Of a stretch of 64,000 bases of DNA, positions 12,601-22,900 are shown in pieces. Below the pieces are notes generated by a model. That model saw only the letters and a program-made list of their open reading frames with translations. It had not been told where the DNA came from and made no database searches. Position 1 is the stretch's first letter. The number at the start of each line of letters is the position of its first letter. The stretch comes from Primula veris (lineage: Eukaryota > Streptophyta > Magnoliopsida > Ericales > Primulaceae): NCBI GenBank assembly GCA_963682055.1, contig OY821749.1, forward strand, positions 29,085,631 through 29,149,630, read 5' to 3'. The translations under genes were made by a program, and so were the position numbers.

Positions 12601-15600
12601 GTCATTGACTTATTTCCACCTTATTACTTTTACTTAAAGAAAAGGAATTGTCATTTTGATGTACCTTTTAGGGCTCTATCTATTTCTTTTCTTTTATCTA
12701 TTGTGGTTTTGTACTTTACCTGATTCTGTTACCCAAATTAGCATTCCAATCTAGCCTACACTTCATACCATTTACTGAGAGAACTAGCTCAAGTCAATAT
12801 AGCTACTTTCGCTTTTTGTATAGAGCCTCATTCCAATGTAATGAGATTCCTTAATTGCATCAGACTGGGCTCGAACAGGGAAATTTATTGGATGGAAATA
12901 GAATAGACACTTTATTTAAAGCATTTGATGCAAACCCAAATTAATGGTCCCATGAAAGAAACGTATCACAGTTTTTTTTACGTCTGCTACATTGCAGGAA
13001 GATTTTGTAATTGTTTTCACAAAATAAACTTAAAACAACAATTGTTAATTTCAACAAAAAATACTTCCAACAATAGCTGAAATTATCAAACAGAAAAATA
13101 TAATAAAGGTCGAGACAACATTCACTGTCATTCAATGCACATTTAGATTATAAAAAAAAAATAGTTGGGGATGAAATAAACATGTGGGGTAGATTGGTTC
13201 AAATAGTATTTTATAAACTGAATTATTTTATAAATCAGTTCAAGAAAAATACTATTCATAAAACTCATATCAGGGGAAAATTCAGTTCATAATTGAAGGC
13301 CAGCTATGTTCGTAATTTAGGATAATAACTATGTTTGGGCTTCAATCGAGAGAGATTGAGGCTGAATCTCTGCTAGAAGGAAGGGAAACAGAGTTTGGGA
13401 GAGCGATTGGCACCCACCATCCAGAGAGTGAGCGATAATGATGTGTTTTTTGATACTAAGGACCTAATCACCTAAATAAATTTTTGTTATATATATAGCC
13501 TTAGTCACTTTAATTCATTTAATTACAGAAAATCCCATAGTACCTCCTCTATTGAGCAGTAGAGTGTTGTCTGGAGTGTCTGGGTTGTACATATATCATT
13601 TATCTTCAATTTTATAGTGTCCACTAATTACTATTCTATTTCTTTGACAAGTTTATATGTTTGTTAGCTGCCATTGAACACAACCACTGCTTTTATAACT
13701 TTCCGCCTCTCTGATATCTTCTTAGTGTTTCTTATCCTTTTAACAGATTGGAGTGATGGTGATGGTTCACGGCGACGATAAAGGCTTGGTACTTCCCCCG
13801 AAAGTTGCTGCCACCCAAGTTGTTGTGATTCCCGTTCCTTACAAGGATGCCGACACTGAAGCTATTTATACGGCCTGCGAGGAGGTTGTAAAAAGTTTAA
13901 CTGAATCTGGTATTCGCGCTGAATCAGATCCGAGGGACAACTATTCCCCTGGTTGGAAATATTCTCAATGGGAAATGAAAGGTGTTCCCTTAAGAATCGA
14001 AATCGGCCCAAAAGATCTTGCAAACAATCAGGTAATACAGAGTTTTTTGTTTCTCCTTATTTGCTTTTCGCTGTTGCTTACTTTTGTAAGTGCTTTAAGG
14101 GTTAATGTCATTTTAGGTTCTAACCTTTAGTCTTTGTCGCAGTGTTATCCTATTATTTTTGCATTAATCAGTTTAGAACTTTGGGATATGTGCATTTTCA
14201 TCCGTAATCCTAACGGCGTTAGTTTTTCTGTTAACTATGTTTAAAATTAAATAACAGTTTAGTTTCTATATAATCATGTTTTCTCCTTGAATCTCAGGTC
14301 TAATTTCATGTATTTAAATGAAAAACTAACGCCTTTAGGTTTAGGGACCATAAATGCGCGATTTTATATTAGGGGGTGGAAGCTCCTCGATTCGAATTTA
14401 AAGAGGCAATAGGGGGACATGTAGTATAGTTCAAGAACTAAATATGAAACATCTTATAAGAAGCGGAATATTTTATAAGTAAGCAATATCACGAAAAGTT
14501 TTAGGTTCTTTTTGGAATGAATTAGCCGATTACCGTATCTGATATCAAAACTGGAAGCACCGTAGAAGTATTTCCATTTGGTATACGAAAGCAACTTATT
14601 GAACAAAAATGAAATTTGTTTCCTTAGTTATCTGAATCCGGTCCGAAGATCTTGCAAACAATCAGGTAAAATTAGATGTCTTGCTTCTCCTTATTGAGTT
14701 AGGTGTTCAATTTGCTTTGGAAATGATGTAAAAACATTTAATACTGTACTTTTAAAAGAGAACAGGTGAAGCTCTTACCTTAGTTGCTTACTTGATCTGA
14801 TATGAAAATGGAAGCACGGTAGAAATTACGTTAGATTTGTTGCTTTTACTTGTGTTTTTCTTGTAAATTTGAAACTTCCAATAAATAAACGTGATGTTGT
14901 CTTCTAATGGTATCTCATACAGGTGCGTGTTGTTCGCCGTGATACTGGAGAAAAAATTGATTTCTCAAGGGATGATATGGTTGATAAAGTGGGAGAAATG
15001 CTTGATACAATTCAGAAAGGTTTATTTGAAGCTGCATTAAAGAAAAGAGATGCTTGCATCGAGGTTGTGCGAACTTGGGATGAATTCACTAAAGCACTGA
15101 CTAATAAGAAAATGATATTGGCACCTTGGTGTGATGAAGAGGTATGGCTTATGCTACTTCTCTATACTTGTTTCTAATTGTAACGGTCAATATCTGTGTT
15201 ATTGGAAAAGAAAATTGAGCTTGTCATTGTTAAATGATAGTTCAGTCCTCCTTATAAATTTGTCTTTGTTACGCTGCAAAGCGTACTATTTGATGACCCC
15301 CAAAGACTGTTTTATTAGCTGTGGCATTTTGTATGTAACTTTCCAAAACTTATTATGCTTTTCTAGAGTAATTATTAATTTGAAGTACCCTTTTGATTGG
15401 AAGTTATTATAGATTGTTTGTATTCAATGTTCTGTAGGAGGTGGAGAGAGATGTGAAAGCCAGGACCAAAGGGGATATAGGAGCGGCAAAGACTTTATGT
15501 TCGCCTTTCGAACAGCCTGAACTAACTGAAGGTATCACCCATATCTCAGTTTTCGATTCGTTAACTACCACTTAAAACATTTGAAATAATATGGGTGTAC

Positions 15601-16538
15601 ACTACATAAAAAATGGTATTTTATATCCTGCTTTTTAAATGTAAATTTAATATTATTGCCTTGACTGGTGTTTGAATGAGGATGGCCTATTGTCAGTGAT
15701 AGAGACAAAATGAAGCAAAAATATTGCTTCTGTTATTGTAGTCAATTCTACTATTTTTATTGTTGGAGAGTCCCACTGTTTCAAAAGTCCACGCCTTGCT
15801 CCGCCTAGGCGCTAGGCCTTGGTCTGCCTCGTAGAGCCTATGTGAAATTTATTATTAAAAAAACAAGGTGAAATTTTCCTTTATATGAGTCAAATCCAGC
15901 TGATTCGGGTCAACACAGTCAAAATAGGTAACATTTTATTATTAAAAAACTCATAAAAGATTACTCAAAAATACATGGTGATCGATCAAAATTTGCACTT
16001 CAAATTTGTCTTTCAATTCATCATGAAACCTTGACTCGTGACATTATCATACAATTATTGGGTTGTAATAGTATAACTATGGGCTAATAGGCTTGAAATG
16101 TGCAATTTAACTTGGTAATCGTATTTACAATATGTCTATTGTACGAAGGTCTAAAGAAAATGAATAAAAATGTGAAAATAAGGTCTTGCCGCCTAGGCGC
16201 CCCAAGGCCCCACCTCACCGCCTAGATCCCGCCTAGCACCATTTGAAACCTTCACAGAGTCCTCATTCAGTCAATGTGGTCCTTTTTTCTGCATTCGGCG
16301 CTCTTTCCATTTTTTTTATGTAGGAAACGCAGACAATATTTTTTTAACTGGTCATCGTTCAGGATGCTTTGTAGAACTATTATATATCAAATTCCATTAG
16401 CAGTTTTATAATGATCTTCTATGAACGTTCGCAACTAGATTGTTTCTGATGCCATGCTCTTCTTCTTCTTCAGGTACATTGTGCTTTGCTTCTGGTAAAC
16501 CTGCAAAAAAATGGACATACTGGGGGCGGAGTTACTGA
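6616..16538 (+). CDS. Prolyl-tRNA synthetase, cytosolic/eukaryote-type (proline--tRNA ligase)
   Basis: Class II aminoacyl-tRNA synthetase that charges tRNA-Pro. Thirteen exons join in frame to 533 aa, the usual size for plant eukaryote-type ProRS: 6616-6676, 8308-8361, 8530-8612, 8966-9058, 9306-9422, 9509-9696, 10253-10319, 11868-11990, 12075-12227, 13747-14031, 14923-15141, 15438-15531, 16474-16538. All introns are GT...AG. A Lys-rich leader (residues 22-47) precedes the catalytic core. Visible landmarks are IRPTSET (155-161), class II motif 2 [20 protein letters not shown] (187-206), [18 protein letters not shown], and the motif 3 region [13 protein letters not shown]. An anticodon-binding domain follows, then a C-terminal zinc-type domain with Cys in APWCDEE and TLCFASGK, ending in Tyr (GRSY), as in eukaryote/archaeal-type enzymes. 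No transit peptide is visible, supporting the cytosol. The start is the first ATG after a CT-rich leader. Introns 1 and 12 carry transposons. Confidence 0.95.
6911..7144. mobile_element. Stowaway-like (Tc1/Mariner) MITE in ProRS intron 1
   Basis: Terminal inverted repeats CTCCCTCCGTTCC...GGAACGGAGGGAG are flanked by TA on both sides (6909-6910 and 7145-7146), the classical Stowaway signature. At 234 bp it has almost full-length internal palindromy (ACGTGTAATTTTGACC...GGTCAAAATTGCACGT). A relative lies at 19463-19695. Confidence 0.9.
7162..7500. mobile_element. Foldback Mutator-like MITE in ProRS intron 1, 9-bp TSD
   Basis: The 9-mer GGATAAGTT occurs at 7162-7170 and 7492-7500 and brackets a 321-bp element (7171-7491). 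The two arms, each about 115-125 bp, are inverted copies: the left arm reads GGGTTTTTAGCATTTTTGG, TACCCTGAATT three times, then CTGTTTTGAACTTTTTCGT, and the right arm is its reverse complement with few mismatches. Long terminal inverted repeats with a 9-bp duplication point to a Mutator-like (MULE) foldback. It sits only 17 bp beyond the Stowaway element's TSD. Confidence 0.8.
10590..11470. repeat. Old tandem duplication within ProRS intron 7
   Basis: The segment about 10600-10970 is repeated in diverged form at about 11035-11455. Shared ordered anchors include TTTTGTTGAAAC/ATGTTGAAAC, GATTGT.AAAG, TTTTCCCAA...TTGC/TACTYGGAAAA, GTTATCTCT, TTTTAGTYCAG, AGTCATTA, CTCATGTAT/CTGTATAT, GTTACTCG/ATTACTCG, TGCATTCTCGTA/TGCATGCTCGTA and AAGTGATACA/AAGTGAGACA. 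The offset is roughly 460-480 bp. Judged by eye. Confidence 0.65.
12299..12339. repeat. 21-bp tandem duplication in ProRS intron 9
   Basis: AGTAGAATGTAGCTATTTC occurs twice in succession, separated by TG, so the period is 21 bp. Confidence 0.9.
14510..14830. repeat. Duplicated ProRS exon 10 tail with splice donor inside intron 10
   Basis: AAGATCTTGCAAACAATCAG followed by GTAA, the last 20 bases of exon 10 plus its donor (14012-14035), recurs at 14646-14669 inside intron 10. CCGGTCCG just upstream and TTGCTTCTCCTTATT downstream also match the exon 10/intron 10 junction. A second pair, TGATATnAAAAnTGGAAGCACnGTAGAA, lies at about 14540-14567 and 14799-14825, indicating at least two rounds of local duplication. 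Confidence 0.75.
15767..16262. mobile_element. hAT-like non-autonomous element in ProRS intron 12
   Basis: AGAGTCC at 15767-15773 is repeated at 16256-16262 and flanks a 482-bp insert. With one more base upstream the duplications are GAGAGTCC and CAGAGTCC, so seven of eight positions match. The ends carry inverted GTTTCAAAA...TTTGAAACC and subterminal GC-rich motifs: CCGCCTAGGCGCTAGGCCTT on the left, and CCGCCTAGGCGCCCCAAGG plus CCGCCTAGAT on the right. The interior is AT-rich with no ORF. The TSD size and subterminal motif clustering fit hAT; superfamily assignment is inference. Confidence 0.6.
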
Positions 16539-18645
16539 TTTTTCGACTATTGCTTCGGTTATTGTGAAAGATTCATCAAATGGCAGGACTTGATATGTGA
16601 TATTGTTATTTTCCATTTATTTTTATTTTGACTTGCAAGTTTGAAAAACTACACAATTATTTAGATATCCGAATAAAGTAATGACGGTGAAGCAGTGCAA
16701 GTTTTCACATTTGGGGTAGCAATAAATGTGTGTACCCTTTCTAACGTTTAAATTTAGTGGTTTTTTGCTTTGTAATTTTTTAGGTTTGATTTCTTTGCAT
16801 TTATCCTTTTTGGTCCTTTTTGGTTTGGTTGATTTTGCATTAATACAATTACAAAATCGCAGTGATGTGGATGATGTTATCATGAGCCCGATACGGTCTG
16901 CAATTTACTACCCCTACCTTTTGGATTATAGAAAAACAAACATATTACATATGGACACGGATATGTAAAATTTTGTGTAGAATTTGTAGATGTATCAGTG
17001 GTGTATACAGGAAATTAAATGGAATAGTTTTCCGTCATGTCCATATTTGTCGATATAATAAAAACTTGGTAATATCCGCTTAACATCATGTGCGAATGCA
17101 GCATATATAGGCCATGGGAGTCACCTAAAATTTGTTGCCTTTGAGAAATTACCAAAATATCATTGCAGTATTTTAATATTTATCCAATTATAAATTTTTA
17201 TATGAACTTCATATAAAACAAGTGATTAGCGAGTAACATGTGAAAAAATCCGGTTCAAAAACAAATTATTTTGGTAACTACCCGTAAATTATTCAAAAAC
17301 AAATTGAAAAACCCTTGTGTCAACCACTTAATTTTTTAGGGTGTCCTTTTTTAAACTCTTTATTTTTTATGTCGTAAGTTATTTTGGTTACTCTAATGTC
17401 ACTATGGTTATAAATAATTTTCTTGTATTTAATTACAATGGTCAAGGTCGATTGTAAATTTTTGGTTACATTTGCTATGTTAATAGTTTAATTATTTATA
17501 TCGAAAAAATTATCTATCATAATTAACAGTATGATAAATTATGGAATATTTTTGGGAATAAATACGTTTAAATTATTATACTAACAGTGGTTAACGATTT
17601 AGGTACTGTACTACCATTTTTAACAATTAATGTATCAAATTACGAAATTTCTTCCAATTAAGAGACTAACAATATAAATCGATGAAATTGCAATCGCTAT
17701 ATCTCACATTTATGATCTATTTTTGGCTGATGTTGAAATAATCGCATTCACCCTGTGATAGTCAATGAAACGGAAGTGCAATTTCATCATTTTGTTTAAC
17801 GGTAGGTCCTCAATTGTGACAAATTTCGTAGATTAATACCTCAATTGTTAAAAATTGTAGTATAATACCTAAATAATTAAACATTAGTAGTATAGTACAC
17901 TAAAAACGTATATTTTCCTAACAATTCCATAATTTGGGTAGACGTGAAAGACAATTGTAATTTAACTTTAATTTGTAATGATTTTTTTTTTACTGTGTCT
18001 AGTTTCGAGTTTAACAACGTGATTAATTACTTCATTCGTTCCTTATTAATATATATGGTTGGCGGAGTGTGAAGTTCAATAGTGTATATGAAATTATAAT
18101 AATATGCATAAAAAAATAAAAAAAAATATCAAATCTAACTTTTTTATGTGTTATATATACTATTAGTTTATGTGAAGAGCCCTTATGAGGTCTTGAAATA
18201 AATAATTATAAAAAACTCCTACATTAACAAAAATTACAAACTAAAACACACGTATATATTTAAATTTAAACTGTTTTTCAAAGTGATAAGTGATAACCGT
18301 CTCACGTGTATTAACACAACTGCCACTATACCCAAATACATATTCATGCCTATTGAAAACTAGCATATTCATGTCTCCCATGAACAAGTAAACACTCGTT
18401 CATCAATGAAAATTAAAGTTCTAAAATAGTAATGCATGATATATTATTTTTTTAAGGTATGTATGAGTGTTTCTTCTCCTTTTCGTGTTTCCAATTCCTT
18501 TTTATTTTTATTTTTTCATATTATTTTTGTTTTTACATTGTATAAATAATTCACCTTTTACTATATTAAGTAATTTTTTATAGGTGTAGTAAACGGGAAT
18601 AACTACGTAAATCAAACCACGCGTTACACAAATTCATACGTTACA

Positions 18646-18673
18646 CCACGCAACGCGTGGACACGTTCGCTAG
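18646..18673 (+). mobile_element. Helitron-like 3' terminus
   Basis: A perfect 6-bp-stem hairpin CCACGC-AAC-GCGTGG (18646-18660) is followed 9 bases later by CTAG (18670-18673) and then T, the established 3' signature of plant Helitrons. An AT-rich stretch with ACTATATTAAG lies about 120 bp upstream (18559), but I could not fix a 5' TC end, so the element length is unknown. Confidence 0.45.
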
Positions 18674-18824
18674 TATTGATAATATGGAGGATAGAATGAT
18701 AACTAAAATTATATATTTTAATTAAAAAATGGATAAATTAACAAAACATACTGCTTTTGAAACTAAATTAACCAAAACATACTCAAAAAAATTTCAATTA
18801 ACAAAAACATACCATATTTTGCAT

Positions 18825-19065
18825 ATTTCATACCCTTATTTCAAAAGTTCGTACCGTTATTTCAAAAGTTCATACTCTGATTTATATATTTTCATACAAT
18901 TGTTTCAAAAGTTCATACACTTATTTTAAAAGTTCATACCCTAATTTGTAATGTTTATACCGCAATTTACATAAATTCATATAGTTATTTATATAATTCA
19001 TATCCATAATTTTCAACATCATACATTCATGGAGTTCATACATTTATTTTTCAAGTTTATATACT
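18825..19065. repeat. Degenerate short tandem array, consensus TTATTTCAAAAGTTCATAC
   Basis: At least eight imperfect units of about 19-27 bp, each containing TTCATAC or TTTATAC preceded by TTTCAAAAG-like sequence. Conservation decays toward the right end. Confidence 0.7.
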
Positions 19066-19084
19066 AGTTAACAAATCCAACCCT

Positions 19085-19265
19085 TATCCATACTCCGATC
19101 TTGAACTTTTACATCGCCGTTGTGAGACTCTTCTACGACGACCGCATTCCCGTCGGCATCAACCTTGAGTTTTCGATTTCGCTCTACACCCTCACCGCCC
19201 ACTCTGACGGATGCCTCCGTCTCAATCCCTACCGAATAGATAGATCGGGGAGAGAGAGTAGGAGA
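19085..19265. other. GC-rich block, possible captured gene fragment
   Basis: About 180 bp of markedly higher GC than the surroundings, ending in GAGAGAGAGTAGG. An open frame runs from 19101 (66 codons), but I recognise no domain. It lies 0.4 kb to the right of the Helitron-like terminus, so outside that element. It could be a fragment of a gene or transposon. Confidence 0.3.
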
Positions 19266-19462
19266 AAAAGATCGAAAAAAGAGAAAGGGAAGGAGAGATA
19301 AATTGAAAATAAAGATTAGAAGAATGAAAGATCGGAGACATTAATAAAGAGTATAAGATAGATCTGGAAGAGACCGAGAATAGGAGAGACATAGTCAAGA
19401 GAGTGGGAGGAGAAGAGGCAAGAGTTTTGAATAGTATTTTTTGTTTTTTTTATTAATTATTA

Positions 19463-19695
19463 CTCTATCCGTTCCCATTTAATTATCCATTACGAAACTA
19501 CGTGCAATTTTGACAGGCTTATAACTTGTATCAAAATTGTCGAAATGATTTTTTTTAAATCTAATCATAAAATTTAACATTTGAACTATATGATCAACTT
19601 TTAAAATTTTTAATTCCGACAATTTTGATACAAGTTCTTCACCGGTCAAAATTGCTTGTAGTTTCGTAACGTACAATTAAATGAGAACGGATGAA
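19463..19695. mobile_element. Degraded Stowaway-like MITE, relative of the 6911-7144 copy
   Basis: Ends CTCTATCCGTTCCC...GAGAACGGATGAA are flanked by TA, with the same internal palindrome (ACGTGCAATTTTGACMGG...CCGGTCAAAATTGC) and TTGTATCAAAATTGTCG as the intron 1 element of ProRS. It lies 290 bp upstream of the adenylate kinase start. Confidence 0.8.
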
Positions 19696-19985
19696 TAGAT
19701 TTAATTTATGTTTTTAATAATGTAATTTTTTATGATATATTTTTATTAATATAATAGGTATATATATATATATATGTTAATTTCAAAAATAAATAAATTA
19801 ATCAATTATTTAGTAAATTAACAAAATAAAAATATTGATAAAATAAAATTGACCTTACTTACAAAAGAGTCACACGCCCCCACACTCTCTTCCTCTCTCT
19901 AAAAACAGAACTGAGTTTCATCAAACCCAGATCTATACATACAATAAATAAATAATTATATATATACATATAAATATATATTCTG

Positions 19986-22900
19986 ATGGCGGCCATAATC
20001 CGTATCTTGAAACCAGCTAATCAGCTAACAAAATACAGATATTTATCAACAGCTACAACAAGTTTGAAATCCCCATCATCTTATTCTTCTTGTGAGAGAA
20101 GTGAGGGTAGTAGAAATGTACAGTGGGTGTTTTTAGGGTGTCCTGGTGTTGGAAAAGGTACTTACGCTAGTCGCCTTTGTACCCTTCTCGGGGTTCCGCA
20201 TATTGCTACCGGTGACCTTGTTCGTCACGAGCTTCAAGCCGATACCCCCTTGTCTAGACAGGTCTAGTTTTACTTACATAATTTTAATGTATTGACTAAT
20301 TGTTATGTTTTTTTAATAACTTGTATGGCGCCAAAAAGGGAATTGAACAATTACTCCGCTATTGTTATATTTCTTTATGGTATTATATTTTGAGGTACCA
20401 AGTAATTAGCCAAACCAAATTTACTAAATAGTTAGGGAAAAAGGTAATTATGCGAGTCATCTTTGTACCCTTTTGGGGGTTCCGCATATTGCGACCGCTG
20501 ACCTTGTTCGTCACGAGCTTCAAGCCGATACCCCCTTGTCTAGACAGGTCTATTTTTACTTACATAATTTTAATGTATTGACTAATTGTTATGTTTTTTT
20601 AATAACATGTATGGCACCAAAAAGGGAATTGACCACTTACTCCGATATCGTTATATTTCTTGTATATTTCTCGATGTTTTTGTACAATTAGTGTACCGAA
20701 ATCGGAAAAAGATTATATTTTGAGGTACCAAGTAATTAGGCAAACCAAATTTACTAAATAGTTAGGGGAAAAGGTAATTATACGAGTCGCCTTTGTACCC
20801 TTTTGGGGTTCCGCATATTGCGACCGCTGACCTTGTTCGCCATGGGCTCCAGTCCGATACCCCTTTGTCAAGACAGGCACAGTTACTTACATATATGTAT
20901 TTGTTGTTTTTCTTGTCCTTGAGCAATTAGTCCACTAGTTTAGGTTTCTCAGCGATATACCCTTATCAAGACTGGTATACTTACATATGTCTGTATGTGT
21001 TTGTTGTTTTTCGTATCGTTGAGCTATTAGTCCACCAGTTTAGGTTTCTCGGCGATATACCCTTATCAAGACTGGTATACATACACATGTGTGTATGTAT
21101 TTGTTGTATTTCTTATTGTTGAGCAATTAGCCACTAGTTTATGTTTCTCGGCGATATAACCTTATCAAGACATGTATACATACATGTATGTGTATGTGTT
21201 TGTTGTTTTTCTTATTGTTGAGCAACTAGTCCACTAGTTTAGATTTCTCAGCAGTATCCCCTTATCAAGACATGTATACATACATACAAGTTTATGTATT
21301 GGCCATTGGACAATTATTCCGCTAACGTTATATTTATTGATGGTTTTGTACAACTAGTGTACCAAATTGAAAATTGAGATACTATCCTTACCTTTCTCGA
21401 CGGATTAGTACAATTTGTGCACGAAATGGGATAAAAAGACCATATATTGAGATAGTAAGTAGTTAGGACAACCAATTTTCCGTAATAGTTAGGGAGCTAT
21501 GAACTTCATAAAAGATGGGCAGTTTAATTTACATCTATTTAATCAATCTAGAAAATTTCTCCAAACTCTTACTCTTGGTATGTAATATTGGAAACAATTT
21601 TGAAATTAATACTCTTTGGAATCATAGAATGACTTGGTCCCTTTTCAAATGTCAAAGGGATAATTTCTCCTGCCTTGTTTAATGCTCGTAGTTTACCACT
21701 TGACTCAGATATCAACAGACTGTAGCAGGGGTGATAATGATAATAGTTTCAACTTCCAAAATCCTCCCATTTCTGAAAACGCTGAAGCAAAATGCTATTA
21801 TTGTAAATTTGTAACCAAAATCTTGTGGTCATGTAATGGAATCATTGCTCTGTCAATTGCCAAAAGGGGAGTCTTTGCTATCTTGGTTTTTTCGATATGT
21901 TTGACTTTAACTCAGTTGAGATGAGCTTAGAAGTCCTATTAATTGATCCATTAGGTTAGTTACATTTGTTGTTGGTGACAACTTACTTTTAAGTAGACGA
22001 GGAAAAAACTAATTGCAAGAGATCACAGAGAAATGAGGGGTAATAAATGAATAGTCACGCTTGTCACGGTCCAAGAAGTCCAGTTCTTCAGTTTCAACCC
22101 ATTTCTCTTCTTTATGTTGTCTATAATTTTGTTCTTTCTCTTCAGTTTTAAATTTTTAAAGAGTTTTGGAACTTTTATTTTTCAAGTCGCGTTATTTGCT
22201 TGCTGTAGAATTAAATTGCTGATATTAGGCCTGAATATATGTATTTAATTTTGTGGTTTTTATTTTCTTTGGGTTCTAATTGTTCTGTCATTTGTTTATA
22301 GCTTGCTGAGATTGTAAACCATGGGAAGCTGGTATCAGATGAAATAATTATAAACCTATTGTCTAAGAGACTCGAGGCTGGTGAAGCTAAAGGTGAATCG
22401 GGGTTTATCCTAGATGGTTTTCCGAGAACAATTAGACAAGCGGTGAGTTGTCCCAATTAAGCTATTTCTACAGGGGATTTGACTCTCCTCTTCTCTTAAA
22501 TAAATAGTTTATGGCATATATAAATGGAAGGGTGATAGACAAAGTGCCTAATCATTGTAAAATTTTGGCTGGCAATGCTTGGTGTTTTATACTCGTGATT
22601 TTCCTTGCATTTGAAGAATAAGGAAGTAAGGACCTTCGGTTCCAGATCTTTGGTATTAGGTGGATACTGAAAGCATCAGTATACTTCTATAAGATAGTAA
22701 TATTATACTTGCCATAAAAAGATAGTATAATAGTACTTACCCAAAGAGCAATTGTTTAATAATTCAACTATCTGGTTATTATATTTTTCCGTTTGAATCG
22801 CTTATCAGTACAATAACCATGAACAATTGTATATGAGAGACTGTGTTAACAAAATTGTTTGGATCTGTCACAGTATGAAAACGAGGTTTGTGAACTTAGA

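Larger units (their letters stand above)
16539..19985. other. Intergenic region between ProRS and adenylate kinase
   Basis: It begins with the ProRS 3' UTR, with AATAAA at 16671-16676. The rest is AT-rich with no credible gene. Recognisable pieces, listed separately, are a Helitron-like 3' end (18646-18673), a TTCAAAAGTTCATAC tandem array (18830-19065), a short GC-rich block (19085-19260) and a Stowaway relative (19463-19695). Confidence 0.55.

Noticed and set aside
19101..19301. 66-codon ORF in the GC-rich block
   Set aside because: No recognisable domain, no neighbouring exons in frame; kept only as an unexplained GC-rich fragment.
20473..20691. 72-codon ORF inside adenylate kinase intron 1
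   Set aside because: It is exon 1 copy 2 read through into duplicated intron sequence; the P-loop is damaged and nothing downstream is conserved.
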